This document shows, one piece after another, positions 53,190-64,000 of a DNA stretch of 64,000 nucleotides. This stretch comes from Cristatella mucedo. Its lineage: Eukaryota; Bryozoa; Phylactolaemata; Cristatellidae. The notes beneath the pieces are model-generated. The model searched no databases, had not been told where the DNA came from, and saw only the letters and a program-made list of their open reading frames with translations. The stretch covers positions 160,704 to 224,703 of the forward strand of contig WPIO01000237.1 in NCBI GenBank assembly GCA_009760855.2, in the 5' to 3' direction. Numbering within the stretch: the stretch's first letter is position 1; every line of letters starts with the position of its first letter. Position numbers and translations under genes: made by a program.

Positions 53190-55673
53190 CTCTTGAACTG
53201 TTTTGAATGATCATGCACATGCAGATCTCATTCAATCTACAGTGTGTGCCCACATCCTCCTCTAAAATAACCTGTGAATCGCGAAACCTCAAGACCCATG
53301 ACATCTATGCTGTCCGTGAGAGAATATCTGCTTCACCTCTGCTGCTCAGTCCTCCCTCCGATCTGGCATCATTGGTAGATAGCTACAACACGACACTAGC
53401 TGACACGCAAGACGAGTTTGCACCTCTGACAAAGTAGACTGTGCGCCCCCACCGAGACAGCCTTTGGTGTACCATGGAGACATTAAACTAGCCGGTCTAC
53501 TAAACGGAAGCTTGAAAAAGCATACAAAAGATCCGGAGTAACTGTTCATCGACAGGCATATAAAGACTACGGTAGGTCGTACCAATCGATCCTAGCAAAG
53601 GCCAAGTCTAGCTTCTATAGAAACATTGTTGAATCACAGATGCACAATCCAAAAATGCTGATGTCGACAATAAACCATCTCCTCAACCGTTCCCAGATTA
53701 GCTCCTTACCAGATGATCCTAATGATGATCTAGCCGATCGCTTATCTCGATTCTTTGTGCAGAAGATAGACCAGATCAGGGAATCCATCCCTGCGATGAC
53801 AACCTCCCCACTAGAATGCTGTTCCTCGGTTCCTGGCTGCACCTCAATGTCAGCATTTAAGCAGGTCACTAGTGATCTAGTCCTAAAGTTCGTATCTCAA
53901 TCAAAGAAGACAACAAGTCCTCTGGACCCTATTCCCACAGTCCTGCTCCTACGTTGCATTGATCTGCTGCTGCCATGCATAACTAATATCATTAATATGT
54001 CATCAGCCTGTGGTCATGTCCCAGCACCTTTCAACAAAAACTGTAGTCGAGCCACTTCTCAAGAAAGCAACACTAGACCAAAACAATTTAAGCAACTACC
54101 GCCCAGTCTCCCTTCTGCCATTTCTATCAAAGACACTGGAACAGGTCGTGGCAGACCAGCTAAACTCATCTATCGAAACCTCATACCTTGCTAGTAAGTT
54201 CCAGTCTGGCTTTAGAGCTAATCACTCAACAGATTCAGCATTGCTTAGGGTATACAACGACCTACTTAGGAATGAAGACATGGGTAGGGTGTGTCTGCTT
54301 GTTTTGCTCGATCTTTCGGCAGCTTTTGATACCATCGATCACAAAGTACTTCTAGAGCGCCTCTCATCTCGCCTGGGCATCACTGGCACTGCTCTGCCGT
54401 GGTTCAGGTCCTATCTCAGTGGGTGACTCCAGAGTATTGACGGGAATGGACAAAGATCATCTGAAGTACCTCTAAAACATGGAGTACCTCAGGGCTCTGT
54501 GCTAGGTCCGGTCCTTTTCACGGTTTATACTCTGCCTTTTGCTGATGCGATTGCCAAGCACAATCTAGGCTTTCACTGCTATGCAGATGACACTCAGTTG
54601 TACCTTTGCTTTGATCCCTCCCAGCCTTCGAGCACCTCAAATTCTCTCAACTCACTTGCTGCATGCATTGATGACATCTGCACATGGAAGGCAGCAAATT
54701 TTCTTAAACTAAACGATGATGAAACTAACTTACTAGTTACGGGCAAACCCAGTGTGATTCAGAAATTTGAAAGGCTGACTCTCAAAATTGGCTCTGCCAG
54801 CATATCTCCAGTTGAATCAGCTCGAAATCTAGGTGTCATATTACAAAGTGACCTCTCGTTAGACGACCACATCAGCTCCACAGTCAACTCATCCTATTTT
54901 CAGCTTCATAACATTGCTAAAATTAGGGCTTGTTTAGATAAGGATACGACGTCCAAGTTGGTCCGTGCATTCGTGACATCCAGTCTCGACTTCTGCAACT
55001 CACTGCTTACTGGCCTACCAGCATGTGCGATCAGGCGATTGCAGCTGGTGCAAAACTCTGCAGCTAGGCTTGTCTGTCGTGAGCGTCGCAGTTGCCACAT
55101 TACTCCACTTCTCGCCGACCTGCACTGGCTACCAGTGAGGCAACGGATTGACTTCAAGGTTTTGTTGCTCACTTTTAGGTCTCTTCATTCTATGGCTCCA
55201 GCCTATCTTTCAGATATACCACCCCATCAGGCCAAGCATCGTACCACCCGCTTTTCGGAATCCAACAGTCTGGAAATACCTCGTACAAACCTTAAATCCT
55301 TTGGAGACCGTGCATTTAGCTCGTATGCTCCCACAGCCTGGAACTCCCTCCCGACCTGCATCAGAACATCCCCTGCCCTGACCACATTTAAAAGAAACTT
55401 AAAAACACCTATTTAGGACAGCATTTAGTGGGTCCCTGTGATTCGTCCTTGATGTGCTTATGCGTGCTGACACTGTGTATGCTGCCACTAACCACATTTG
55501 CATGCTGACCCTGTGCATGTCACCCCTAACCATATTATTCATTTCGTTTGTTTTTCAAGCATGATTTTACTTACTATTCTATTGCATATCACTTTGCAGC
55601 AAATGTAAAGCGCCTAGAAAGAGATTAAGTTCTCTGAGGGCGCTTTATCACGTGCAATATATTATTATTATAT
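53190..55673 (+). mobile_element. LINE-A, longest copy (5'-truncated)
   Basis: Begins in the linker between endonuclease and reverse transcriptase and continues through the whole reverse transcriptase to the tail. Key blocks: PIPTVLLLRCIDLLLPC (~53,930), NLSNYRPVSLLPFLSKTLE (~54,085), [30 protein letters not shown], and the YADD active site in [13 protein letters not shown] (~54,580). The C-terminal [17 protein letters not shown] segment follows. Two or three indels break the frame. The 3' end has an ATT-repeat tail. No endonuclease domain was recognised. Confidence 0.95.
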
Positions 55674-56077
55674 TAGGCTATTAGAATCAGCTACTATTTC
55701 TTTGACATCAGAAGCTGCAAAGTAGCAGTGATGTAGGCCACCATCAAATCTAGCACTAACCACACTGCGGCGTTTCCTGTACACTGCAAGGAAAGGGCTT
55801 TGAAAAAGACTTAGTTCAGTTCAGTTCTGTCTAGCTCATGGCCTAGCATCAAAAAGATAGCAAAACTGCTGTGGGAAGCACAACCATCTTCTTGCTTGAA
55901 AGAAAGTAGTCCATCACCAGCTAGAAGTGGCTGCGACTTGATGCTTTTTTGCGTTCAAGCAGGAAAATGTAATATCACCCTGTATGTGTAGAACTTATGC
56001 AAGCACTGCTCAATGTGTCATACCTATACATAAGTTTAAATAAAGCTTGAACAATGCCAGGGTCAAGCAGCAAGCTG
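55674..56077. other. No gene seen
   Basis: Non-coding sequence; no repeat recognised. Confidence 0.35.
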
Positions 56078-56216
56078 CAATGTCTGTTGGCTGCCGAATG
56101 CGTACCGAAAGCCGCTTAGGCTGTGAGTGCGCTATACAAAACTCTCCTGCGTAACACCCACATGGTCTTTATGACTTTGTGGAGTTACTGACGGGATACA
56201 TTACATTACATTACAA
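56078..56216 (+). mobile_element. LINE-B 3' tail
   Basis: Matches the last ~140 bases of LINE-B (TTGGCTGCCGAATGCGTACC ... GACTTTGTGGAGTTACTGAC) with the ATTAC-repeat tail. Confidence 0.93.
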
Positions 56217-56780
56217 TGGCAAACAATGTGCTTATTGATCCAGCTATGAGGTGAAGGATGCATAATGTGTCGTGGGTTACCGGCACTGTCAAACGTAATT
56301 TCCAATCGCTTTTAGGGATTACCAACATTTTCAGATTGTGCATCCATTATTCTACGATGTTTGTACACAAGCTGGCCTAGGCTTTAACTAGGATCGCTTG
56401 GCATGATCTATAGTTGTCCCGGTATGCTAGTCAATGGATGGTCAGTCCTGTATATTTCTCAAGCTGGCATTGAGTAGATTTGGCCCGTTCAATTGTCAGC
56501 AGTAAACCACAGACCACCAGGGCAAGAAAGAACAGCAAGCTAGGTGTGAGGAGCAAAGCGGTTCACAATGTCAGCTTGTGGGACATTTCTGTGCATGCTA
56601 CTGTCCACTGTATAAAACCAGTCGATGGGCTCCCTTTTCAGCTATAATACTGAACATACAAAAATTAAGTTATGAACAGTGTTAGTGAATGAACACATAC
56701 ATGCTTCCTTACCCTTTACATTGCTGCTAAATGAGCTAACTCTGTGTAGCATGCATCACTGACGCCTGGTCTCGACCTAT
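56217..56780. other. No gene seen
   Basis: No feature recognised. Confidence 0.35.
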
Positions 56781-56897
56781 ACATTTTTAAAGCTTAAATG
56801 CTCAGCTAACCCAAACTTCCTTGGTGCATTTAATACAAGACTAGTTGCCTTATATACAGCACATTTGCCATGCCCCATAGTCACTGCTGGTATCGAA

Positions 56898-56906
56898 CAC
56901 ACACAT

Positions 56907-56969
<63 letters not shown>

Positions 56970-56988
56970 CACACACATACACACGTGC

Positions 56989-57019
<31 letters not shown>
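56898..57019. repeat. CA microsatellite
   Basis: Long CA repeat with a few interruptions. Confidence 0.97.
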
Positions 57020-57020
<1 letters not shown>

Positions 57021-57378
57021 GAAGGTAAAATCAATCAAGACGACAACGAATTTTTGGGTTGTCACTTGGCTGTACCATACTGGCTTGAAATTTTTTGAAT
57101 GAGAGTGGGCAAATGTTAAGACACGGTATTTTCAATAGCTCCATATTTCAAAATATAAACATGACTTTCACTTGACGACCACATTAGCTCCGAGATCTAC
57201 ATACTTTCAGCCCTATACACTTACGACATTTGGGCTTGCTAAAAAGAAAATACCACAACAAAGCAGGTTCATGCGCATGTGACCATCCATATGGAATTCT
57301 GTAACTCACTAGTTACAGGTTTTCCTGTACATGCAAACAAGACTAAAGTTGGTGTTCTGCTGCTAGGGTTGTCTGTAG

Positions 57379-57441
57379 TGTAACAGTGTACGTTGTAACT
57401 GCCTTGTCTGTCGTGTAACTGTGTACGTTGTAACTGCCACA
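57379..57441. repeat. Tandem duplication, ~33 bp unit
   Basis: GTGTACGTTGTAACTGCC with flanking TGTCTGT-GTGTAAC occurs twice in direct succession; the second block copy (62.2 kb) has only one. Confidence 0.75.
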
Positions 57442-58194
57442 TTACGTTACTTCTCACCAACCAGCTCCGGCTTTCCATCAAGCAGCATACAAATCTTTAA
57501 GGTTCTGTCACACACTCTACCACACCAATATTCTCGTGACACTTTATACAATGTGCCACCTTAACCGACACAAGTCGTTTAGCTGTGGCTCTAAACAATC
57601 TCAAGCCTTTTGTAGACCACGCCTTTAGTTCGCATGCTCTCAGAGTGTGGGACTCGCAACTATCTGACACTACGACATCCCTTGACACGATGACATTTAA
57701 AAAAAGAAGCAAGAAAACCATTAGATCCTTACAGGATTTGCTGGGTTTAAGTCAATTTTACTGTAAATGCTTACGTGCGCAGACACTATTACTAACCAAT
57801 CTTAACCAATCAACATGCTATATTTTCGGCACATGTTTAAAGAGTCCGGAGAGGGATTTAGTTCTCTTCCACCGCCTTACAGATGCCTCATCATTATTCC
57901 GAAGACTCCTGAAAGTGGAGATAGGCAATAGTGGGTGCAGAGGCAGAATGGTGAATGACCAGTAATGTCTTTTTTTAAAGGCACGGTAACTACTGGTTAA
58001 GGTCATGGAGGTGCCAATAAAAAATATCTTTCTAATAGCTTAGAACCATAACTTCTGCTTTGAAACAATGGAATCACTGTATTTAGCGGCGCACCCTACA
58101 CAATAGCAAGATGTGCGAGCTAACACACGAACACTTGCAAATGTAGCTGCAAGGTATGATGTTATTAAAATGGGCTGTCACTGGTTTCTCTGCA

Positions 58195-58240
58195 TCGGTG
58201 AAAGCCGTCAAGGCTCTTCTGCCGCCATATCAATTAGGCT
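58195..58240 (+). mobile_element. SINE family 1 fragment
   Basis: GGTGAAAGCCGTCAAGGCTC-TTCTGCCGCCATA matches the 3' end of the SINE at 50.4 kb. Confidence 0.6.
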
Positions 58241-58329
58241 TTTGAATCAGCTTATCTTTAACCTTAGGCAAGCACGGTCACATACTTCAAGGAACCTTAC
58301 AAGAAGCATAACTATTTCAGCTTTGCTCA

Positions 58330-60240
58330 AGTAATGCCTGAGATAGTAATGTTCTGGGACGTTGCAACATCCGGAAATCGGCATTCGCGAAGCAGTGCAC
58401 GTGCTTGACGCAAGCCGTCGGCATGAAAGTGGTGCATCTGAAAATGCCGGGGCGGTGCGGCGAACAACGGAGTAAAGACCGCAAACGACCCCTAAGCAGG
58501 AAGTGTTCGGGCACGACTAAGTGAAGCTGCCCCCTGGCTACTATAGCGATAACGGCGCGATATGCCGGAACTCAAGTGTAAGAGGAAAACGAGCGATCGA
58601 TAAATTGGCTCGTGAAGCAGCTCGGCTACTGATAGCTAAACCTAATGTCAGCTAGACAGCGCCACAATTAAGAAAACGCGAAGCGCTAGTTGGAATTGCC
58701 GTGCGGCCGTTATCAGGCAGTAAGGCTCACTTACGTTCGCTGCAAGTTGGAGGGACGAGGGCTACGACGATAATAATGAAGATCAATTCCGATGGCATGG
58801 TTTCTGCCGGAATCAATCAATCCAAAACTGGCAAATTAGAAGTCTGGGTGAACGGCCAGTGCTCGGTACTCAAGCGGTTACCAACACCTGGCGCACTACT
58901 TACCAACACCTTGCGCACTACTTACCGATCCATCCGCAGATCAGACGCTTCCGGTCGGAGGATTTGTACCCAGGCTGGGTTTGCTTGGCTGGGACCGGAC
59001 GGCTATAGTGAGGGTTAGGGTCACCGGCAACGCCGGGGTCGGACTTACGGCACGGCCGCATGTATGCAGTGACGTGAGGTCACCAGGGCTCTTGGGTACG
59101 GGAAGTTGGCCAAGTAAGTCGTGGAGGCCTCGCCGAGTTATGCACCTGGATTCGTGCAGGCGTGCTCAAGGGAACGAGTACCCAAGGCCCGAGCGGAGCT
59201 GGATAGCTCGCTCGTTGTTGACTTGTTTTTATTCCACTTTCCCCGTGTAGCGTGTTCGTGACCCTCCCCCCGTGTGTTGGCGTCTTTCGGTGGAAGCTTA
59301 CGACTGTGGTAGTAGTCGACTCAGACTGGCCAGCAGTTACTCAGCCAGCCGGGTTTTGGACGGCGTATGCTCGTACTGTTGGATTCGGAGTCGGTACAAC
59401 GACAGGACTGCAGAAGCCGACTGACCCCAACTAACACGCTTGTTCGCGCTTGCTGCGTCGTCTTGCGCCCCCGTAGTATACTGTGTATAGGACCCTCCCT
59501 GTAGACTTGTTTAGTTGCTCTGTTGTTGTTGGCGCATGCGTTAATATAAAGAGGTTTAACCGGACGGCCGCTCGTCTTACCCTAGCTCGGCGGCATGGCG
59601 AGCGGCGGAGTATGGCGGGGTTTGGCGGGAAATAGCCTTTGACCCCTGGAACCCGGTTACGGATTAATCAGCAACCGCCATACAAAAACCTGATGTTGTA
59701 TCGGAAGCTGTGAGTATGAGGGCGACACTGTGCGCGGAACTTCGCCGTTTTGGAATTCAATAACTTTATTCAAGAACGCTGCCTATTAAGGATTATGAAT
59801 ACATTACTTTAACAGCGACTTCTTCCTAGATTTTTGCTACAAGTGGGTTGCCCCGACTAAAGACCGCCCCGGGTGCGATTCTACCGATCATTACCGTGCG
59901 GGAGGCGAGTTCTTCGACGTGAGCTCGATCAAGTCATAAATCACCTACAGGTAATTTTACCAAACTTTATTTGTGGGGGCACAATGTCACTGCACGTCTA
60001 GTTCGATGCTATCGCCGCTCTTAGCGGTTGCATCGAGACAAACGCGATTACGGGGGAAACAATTCCCCCCTACTTAGGGCATGTCTGTCTACAAACGACA
60101 GAGCGCGCCACTGGCGATGTCAGTTCATGCGGGCAGCGGCTTTCGCAGAAGTTGCTGCTACTCTGCGTTTACACGGCAGAATTCCCTCCGGATCATCGAC
60201 TTTCCTCCTAGTTGGGACGTTTACACGACAGATTGAGTTC
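58330..60240. other. GC-rich region without recognised gene
   Basis: GC- and CpG-rich compared with the flanks, with many short overlapping open frames and no recognised domain. Contains a ~25 bp tandem repeat (ACCAACACCTGGCGCACTAC type) at 58,873-58,927 and ATGCGTTAATATAAAGAGG near 59,540. A host promoter region, an unannotated first exon, or an LTR are all possible. I found no protein-coding retroelement here. Confidence 0.35.
58873..58927. repeat. Short tandem repeat, ~25 bp unit
   Basis: Two adjacent units of TTACCAACACC(T)GCGCACTAC type plus a partial third. Confidence 0.75.
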
Positions 60241-60343
60241 CGCCTGTGATTTTTATATTTTATTGCAGGTATGTGGTTTGATCGGTGTATGGGCTATAAG
60301 GAATTATGGTTTAATGAGTGTCGTTTGGTTTGCACACCCCATG

Positions 60344-60488
60344 TTGTATAAAAATGCCTCTCCTGGTCTCGCACGACTAGCACGACTCGCACTTGCCCCA
60401 CCTGGAATCTTGCACTCGTTTCACTCGCGCTCGCTCCAGGTGGGGCAGCTGCTAGTCTGAGCTTGCCAGAAGTGGCATTTTTGTACAA
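60344..60488. mobile_element. Fold-back MITE-like element
   Basis: Starts TTGTATAAAAATGCC and ends GGCATTTTTGTACAA, a ~15-base terminal inverted repeat. An inner pair (TTGCCCCACCTGG and CCAGGTGGGGCAG) makes most of the 145 bases self-complementary. No coding capacity. Target duplication not clear. Confidence 0.65.
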
Positions 60489-60757
60489 AACGCATTTGCA
60501 TTATTAATAAAGTGGTGAAATGCCAGCAGGTTATAACGTATTAAAGGATTGTTTACTATTGTACAAAACAAATCATTCCAGGAGGGCAAATTCCCGTTTT
60601 ATCATTAGCTAGAGTTTGAGGAGGAGACATGGGGAAGATTCGCGAGTTTGGTACTCTTGTTTAACTTCCGAGTTTGGTACTCTTGTTTAACTTCTAACAG
60701 CTTTCAAATATCTCAAGAAATTCTGAGATGTCACTTTTGATGAAGGCCCGCTGATTA

Positions 60758-61233
60758 TGGTAGTTCAGCAATACACTTTTAGTAGAAAGGGGTCATGTTT
60801 ATTCAATGAACTAATAAGACTGAAGAATCGAAGTACGACTCCAGCAATATTGAGAGAGGCAAGAAAGTATCTAGGAACCCTGGAATAGAATGTAGGTACA
60901 CTTGGAGTTGCTTGGTTGTACAAGCACTATTAAATAATACCGACGAAAGAAAGCAAATGATTGCAGGGGTGTCTCGGCAGGAGAAATATGCAGAAATTTT
61001 AAGGATTAATTCAGAGTTATCTGATAAAAGTGATAAGTTTGAAACGACGGAAATATTATGAAAGAGATCTTAAGTTGCTAGGTGTGCCAACAAATGTAGT
61101 ATACGATTATGAAAGAGTAGAAAATGCATCTAGATATTGCGATTGTGATTATAGTGATGGATTTATTAGCTGCTGTGTGCCTTGTTCTTATCGTTAAATG
61201 GACAGATAAATCTTATCATAATATAAATCAAAA
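60758..61233 (+). pseudogene. Coding-like relics, possible second viral element
   Basis: Short open pieces follow one another on the plus strand: VVQQYTFSRKGSCLFNELIR (60,758-60,890), SRQEKYAEILRINSELSDKS (to ~61,061) and LLGVPTNVVYDYERVENAS (~61,070-61,195). The AT-rich composition and position directly upstream of a clear viral relic suggest they belong to the same decayed element. No direct match to the large element was found. Confidence 0.35.
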
Positions 61234-61505
61234 ATGTCCGACCTTCGCAAGAAGTATGTCATCCAGCGAGACGATGAAGCTATGCAATACAATGGCCAAG
61301 TAAGGTTGTGCCTAATGAGTTTAACGAAGGTAAAATATGCACTGTAATTTTTAAACATTGTCATATCACTAGGAGTAAAGATTACCAGCACTTACATCCC
61401 ACCTGTCCAGGAATTATCTAATGTTGTTCCTGCATTCGCAGCAGTAACTACGATGTTGTTATCAACTGATGGCGTCCTTGCTGAAATAGACAATAGACTC
61501 AGCTG
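61234..61505 (+). pseudogene. Decayed homologue of the two-helix membrane protein
   Basis: The ATG at 61,234 begins MSDLRKKYVIQRDDEAM; after one stop come FLNIVISLGVKITSTYI and [12 protein letters not shown]. The intact protein at 28.2 kb has MPDLRKDFAVKKY, FINIVIALGVTVSSTYV and EGELTEIDKRK at the same spacing. The homology is clear but the divergence is large, so this comes from a different, older element and not from a local copy. Truncated by a LINE-A insertion right after 61,505. Confidence 0.75.
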
Positions 61506-61514
61506 ACCCAAACT

Positions 61515-61765
61515 TTACTTCTCTGCTTGTTTTGCTTGATCTTTCGGCAGCTTTTGATACCATCGATCACAAAGTTCTTCTAGAGCGCCTCTCATCTCGC
61601 CTGGGCATCACTGGCACTGCTCTGCAGTGGTTCTACTTACCTTGCATGGTTTTACTTACCATTCAATTGCATTTCACTTTACAGCAAATGTAAAGCACCT
61701 AGAGAGAGATTAAGTTCTCTGAGGGTGCTTTATCAATAGAATTATTATTATTATTATTACTATTG
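61515..61765 (+). mobile_element. LINE-A with internal deletion
   Basis: The first part (to ~61,632) encodes [20 protein letters not shown]; the sequence then jumps to the terminal 3' region (CATGGTTTTACTTACC) and an ATT tail. About 1.2 kb of LINE between them is missing. Confidence 0.9.
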
Positions 61766-63000
61766 GTGCATTAAATACCAGACTAGTCCCCATTCATACA
61801 GCGTGTTTGTGATGCCTCAAAGCCACTACTGGTATCGAGCACACACGTGCACACACACGTGAACACACACACACACACACACACACGATGGCAGCACCAA
61901 TCAAAAGACAACATACCATTTTTGGGTTGTTACTTGATGGTGTAATTCTGGCTTGAAATTTTTTGAATGTGAATGGAATGGGTAAAGGTTAAGGCACAGT
62001 ATTTTCAATGTCTTCATATTTCAAAATATAACATGACTCACTTGACCACCATACTAGCTCCGAGATCTACCCACTTTCAGCTCCATATGATTACGACATT
62101 TAGGCTTGCTAAAAAGAGGATACCACAACCAAGCAGATCAGTGTGCATGTGACCATCCACATGGAATGCTGTTGCTCACTAGTTCCGGCTTTTCCTGTAC
62201 GTTCAAACAAGACTAGGGTTGGTGCTCTGCAGCTAGGGTTGTCTGTCGTGTGCATTGTAAATACCACATTATGTCACTTCTCACCGACCAGCTCCGGCTT
62301 TCAATCAAGCAGCATACCAATCTTCAAGGTTATGTTACACACTTTAACACACCATAGTTTTAGTGACACTTTACAACGTGCCACCTCAACCGACACAAGT
62401 CGTTTAGGTGTGGCTCTAAACAACCTCAAGCCTTTTGTAGACCATGCCTTTAGTTCCTATGCTCCTAGAGTCTTGGACTCACAACTATCTGACACTACGG
62501 CATCCCTTGACACGGACATTTTAAATGAAGCCGAAAACCCATTGGATCCTCACAGGATTTACTGGGTCTAAGAGAATTTTCCTTTAAATGCTTACATGTG
62601 CAGACACTATTACTAATCAATCTTAAACAATCGACATGCTATTTTTTCGGCACATGTTAAGAGCCCGGAAAGGGATTTAGTTCTCTTCCACCACCTTTCA
62701 AATGTCTCATCACTATTACGACGAGTCCTGAAAGTGGAGACATGCAATAGTGGGTGCAGAGGCAGAATGGTGAATGACCCCTTAAGCTCTTTATTAAAGG
62801 CACAGTAACCGCTGGTTACGGTCATGGAGGTGCCAACAAACAAGATCTTTTTATAACTTACAACCATACCTTCTGCTTTAAACAAGGGGATCACAGTATT
62901 TCGAGGTGCACCCTTACACAGTAACAAGATTTGTGTGCTAACACACAAACACCAGCACATGTAGCTGCAAGGAATGCTGTTATTAAAAGGGCTCGGTATA
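61763..63000 (+). repeat. Duplicated block, copy 2
   Basis: See copy 1 at 56.8 kb. The CA microsatellite is shorter here (~61,830-61,890), and there are scattered substitutions and indels. Contains the same LINE-protein relic (ALNNLKPFVDHAFSSYAPRV). Confidence 0.8.
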
Positions 63001-63814
63001 GGTATAGGCACATTAAATAACTAATACAGATTAATATACTACTCTTAGAAACAAGTGGGTGTTGTTTCACTGCTTAGTCTGCCAACTCAGGATCTGATGC
63101 AAATCGCTGTGGAGATGCAGGCCTAAAGTGGGTATTAAGTGATGGCTTATTCTTCGAAGGCTCAGGGGTCGGCTCGAAGCACGGCTTATCGATTGGGGTC
63201 ACAGAAGCAACAGGGGCCGAGAGGTATGCAAAAGCTGCGGAATTAAGGGAATTAAGAGCAAGTTAACAGAGCTTAAAGTCAATGGGTGCTATGGGTAGCA
63301 ATTGCACGGAGATGTGGTGTAAATCAAATTAAAAATGCCCACAAGCCAATCTATAAAACGCTGTTTCGTCATTTGTACGAACTTTATTGCACTGAGAAGC
63401 AAGCTTGTAGGATGGCGGTTAAAAAATATGCTGCATGTCATGCTTGTCGAAATAAAGCATTCGCTTTCGTAGAGTTATTTAAACAATTTTTACACAAGAC
63501 AATTCTGATCTCATTCGATTACTTAAAGATGTAAAAGGCTTAAAGACGTGCCTCCAGCTCAACCGATTACGTTTTCGTATGTTCTGTAATCGTCATATTT
63601 CTGACTTTCATTTGTTGATGCCAACACACTTTCCCCTGAATCTGATCGGACGTTTAACAGGGAAGTGTAATTTGCGTCGGTACACTGCAAGGCAGGATCC
63701 AGAGTACAGTACATCATCTGAGTTCCGGCTCCTACAAAGAAAATTCCGACGATTTCTTCAGTAAAACTGCCGAGAAAATTAAACCTATTACGATCCGCTT
63801 GGAATAACAAAGAA
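63001..63814. other. No gene recognised
   Basis: An open frame of 82 codons at 63,286-63,534 is Cys/Ala/Lys-rich (ELYCTEKQACRMAVKKYA) but has no recognised family or splice support. Confidence 0.3.
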
Positions 63815-64000
63815 ACCACGTGTCTCCTTTGCTAAACGAGCTATGATGGCTGTCGGTTGATCAACGGATACAGAGCCAAGTTCTTATGCTGACCCCCAAA
63901 GCCAGCTATGGCTTGGCTCCACCCACACCTAGCTGAACTGCTGCACTTTACAGCCTCTTCGTGCCCTCAGGTCCTGCATGGACCATAAATTAGCTGCTCC
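63815..64000 (+). mobile_element. LINE-B fragment running off the window
   Basis: Begins CGTGTCTCCTTTGCT and follows the LINE-B coding sequence seen at 18.6 kb (CTTGGCTCC, CTGAACTGCTGCA, GCCCTCAGGTCCTG). Confidence 0.88.

Larger units (their letters stand above)
56820..58170 (+). repeat. Duplicated block, copy 1 (contains LINE relic)
   Basis: Shares order and sequence with 61,763-63,000. The shared order is TTGGTGCATTTAATAC, a CA microsatellite, TTCATATTTCAAAATATA-type sequence, CTAGCTCCGAGATCTAC, then a coding-like stretch (ALNNLKPFVDHAFSSHALRV) that is a decayed LINE protein end. Divergence between copies is visible throughout. Confidence 0.8.

Noticed and set aside
56777-57098. Cys-Val and Thr-His repeat open frames
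   Set aside because: CA microsatellite read in both strands.
59200-59700. LTR of a retroelement
   Set aside because: Composition and a TATA-like stretch are suggestive, but no second LTR, primer-binding site or coding region was found.

Overview
The window is nuclear DNA of a metazoan, probably an aquatic invertebrate. This is inferred from split genes with consensus GT..AG introns, abundant CR1/L2-type LINEs, tRNA-derived SINEs and long microsatellites. I cannot name the species. About half of the sequence is transposable-element debris.

The centrepiece is a ~25.5 kb integrated virus or giant transposon of the Polinton/Maverick-adintovirus class, at 19,194-44,686. It is bounded by ~110 bp terminal inverted repeats and a 5-6 bp target duplication (CGGCA, possibly CGGCAT). 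It carries, left to right: a protein-primed family B DNA polymerase (broken); an array of small paralogous proteins; two unknown proteins and a two-helix membrane protein; a retroviral-type integrase, divergent from a Cys-rich protein; then a long minus-strand block with a fibre, a YqaJ-like nuclease, a double-jelly-roll capsid protein, a coiled-coil protein, three related penton-like proteins, two small proteins and three more fibres. It ends with two plus-strand virion-candidate genes, an HNH-AP2 endonuclease and a PX-like/phospholipase A2-like protein. I found no packaging ATPase or adenain-type protease. Most genes have frameshifts or stops, but the capsid gene, one fibre and several others are open.

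Three things set this element apart. Each terminal repeat is itself a near-complete palindrome. About 17 genes have a TATAG-type motif within about 15 bases of the ATG, sometimes shared by two divergent genes. A family of ~80-residue proteins is repeated in tandem. A decayed homologue of its membrane protein at 61.2 kb shows that a second related element once lay nearby. The element is old enough to carry its own insertions: a LINE-B (23.5-25.2 kb), a LINE-A (34.5-36.3 kb), a LINE-A tail (25.5 kb) and a GC-rich block (39.0-39.3 kb).

Left flank (1-19,190): LINE-A and LINE-B fragments, two SINEs, CT microsatellites, and three plus-strand exons of a Ser/Thr-rich host protein (3.2, 3.9 and 9.5 kb), all in phase 1-1. 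Right flank (44,690-64,000): a GC-rich stretch, then at least three minus-strand, phase 1-1 exons of a host Ig-like single-pass membrane protein (52.0, 48.4 and 45.4 kb), a 2.5 kb LINE-A, a ~1.2 kb duplicated block, a GC-rich segment with no recognised gene, and a small fold-back element.
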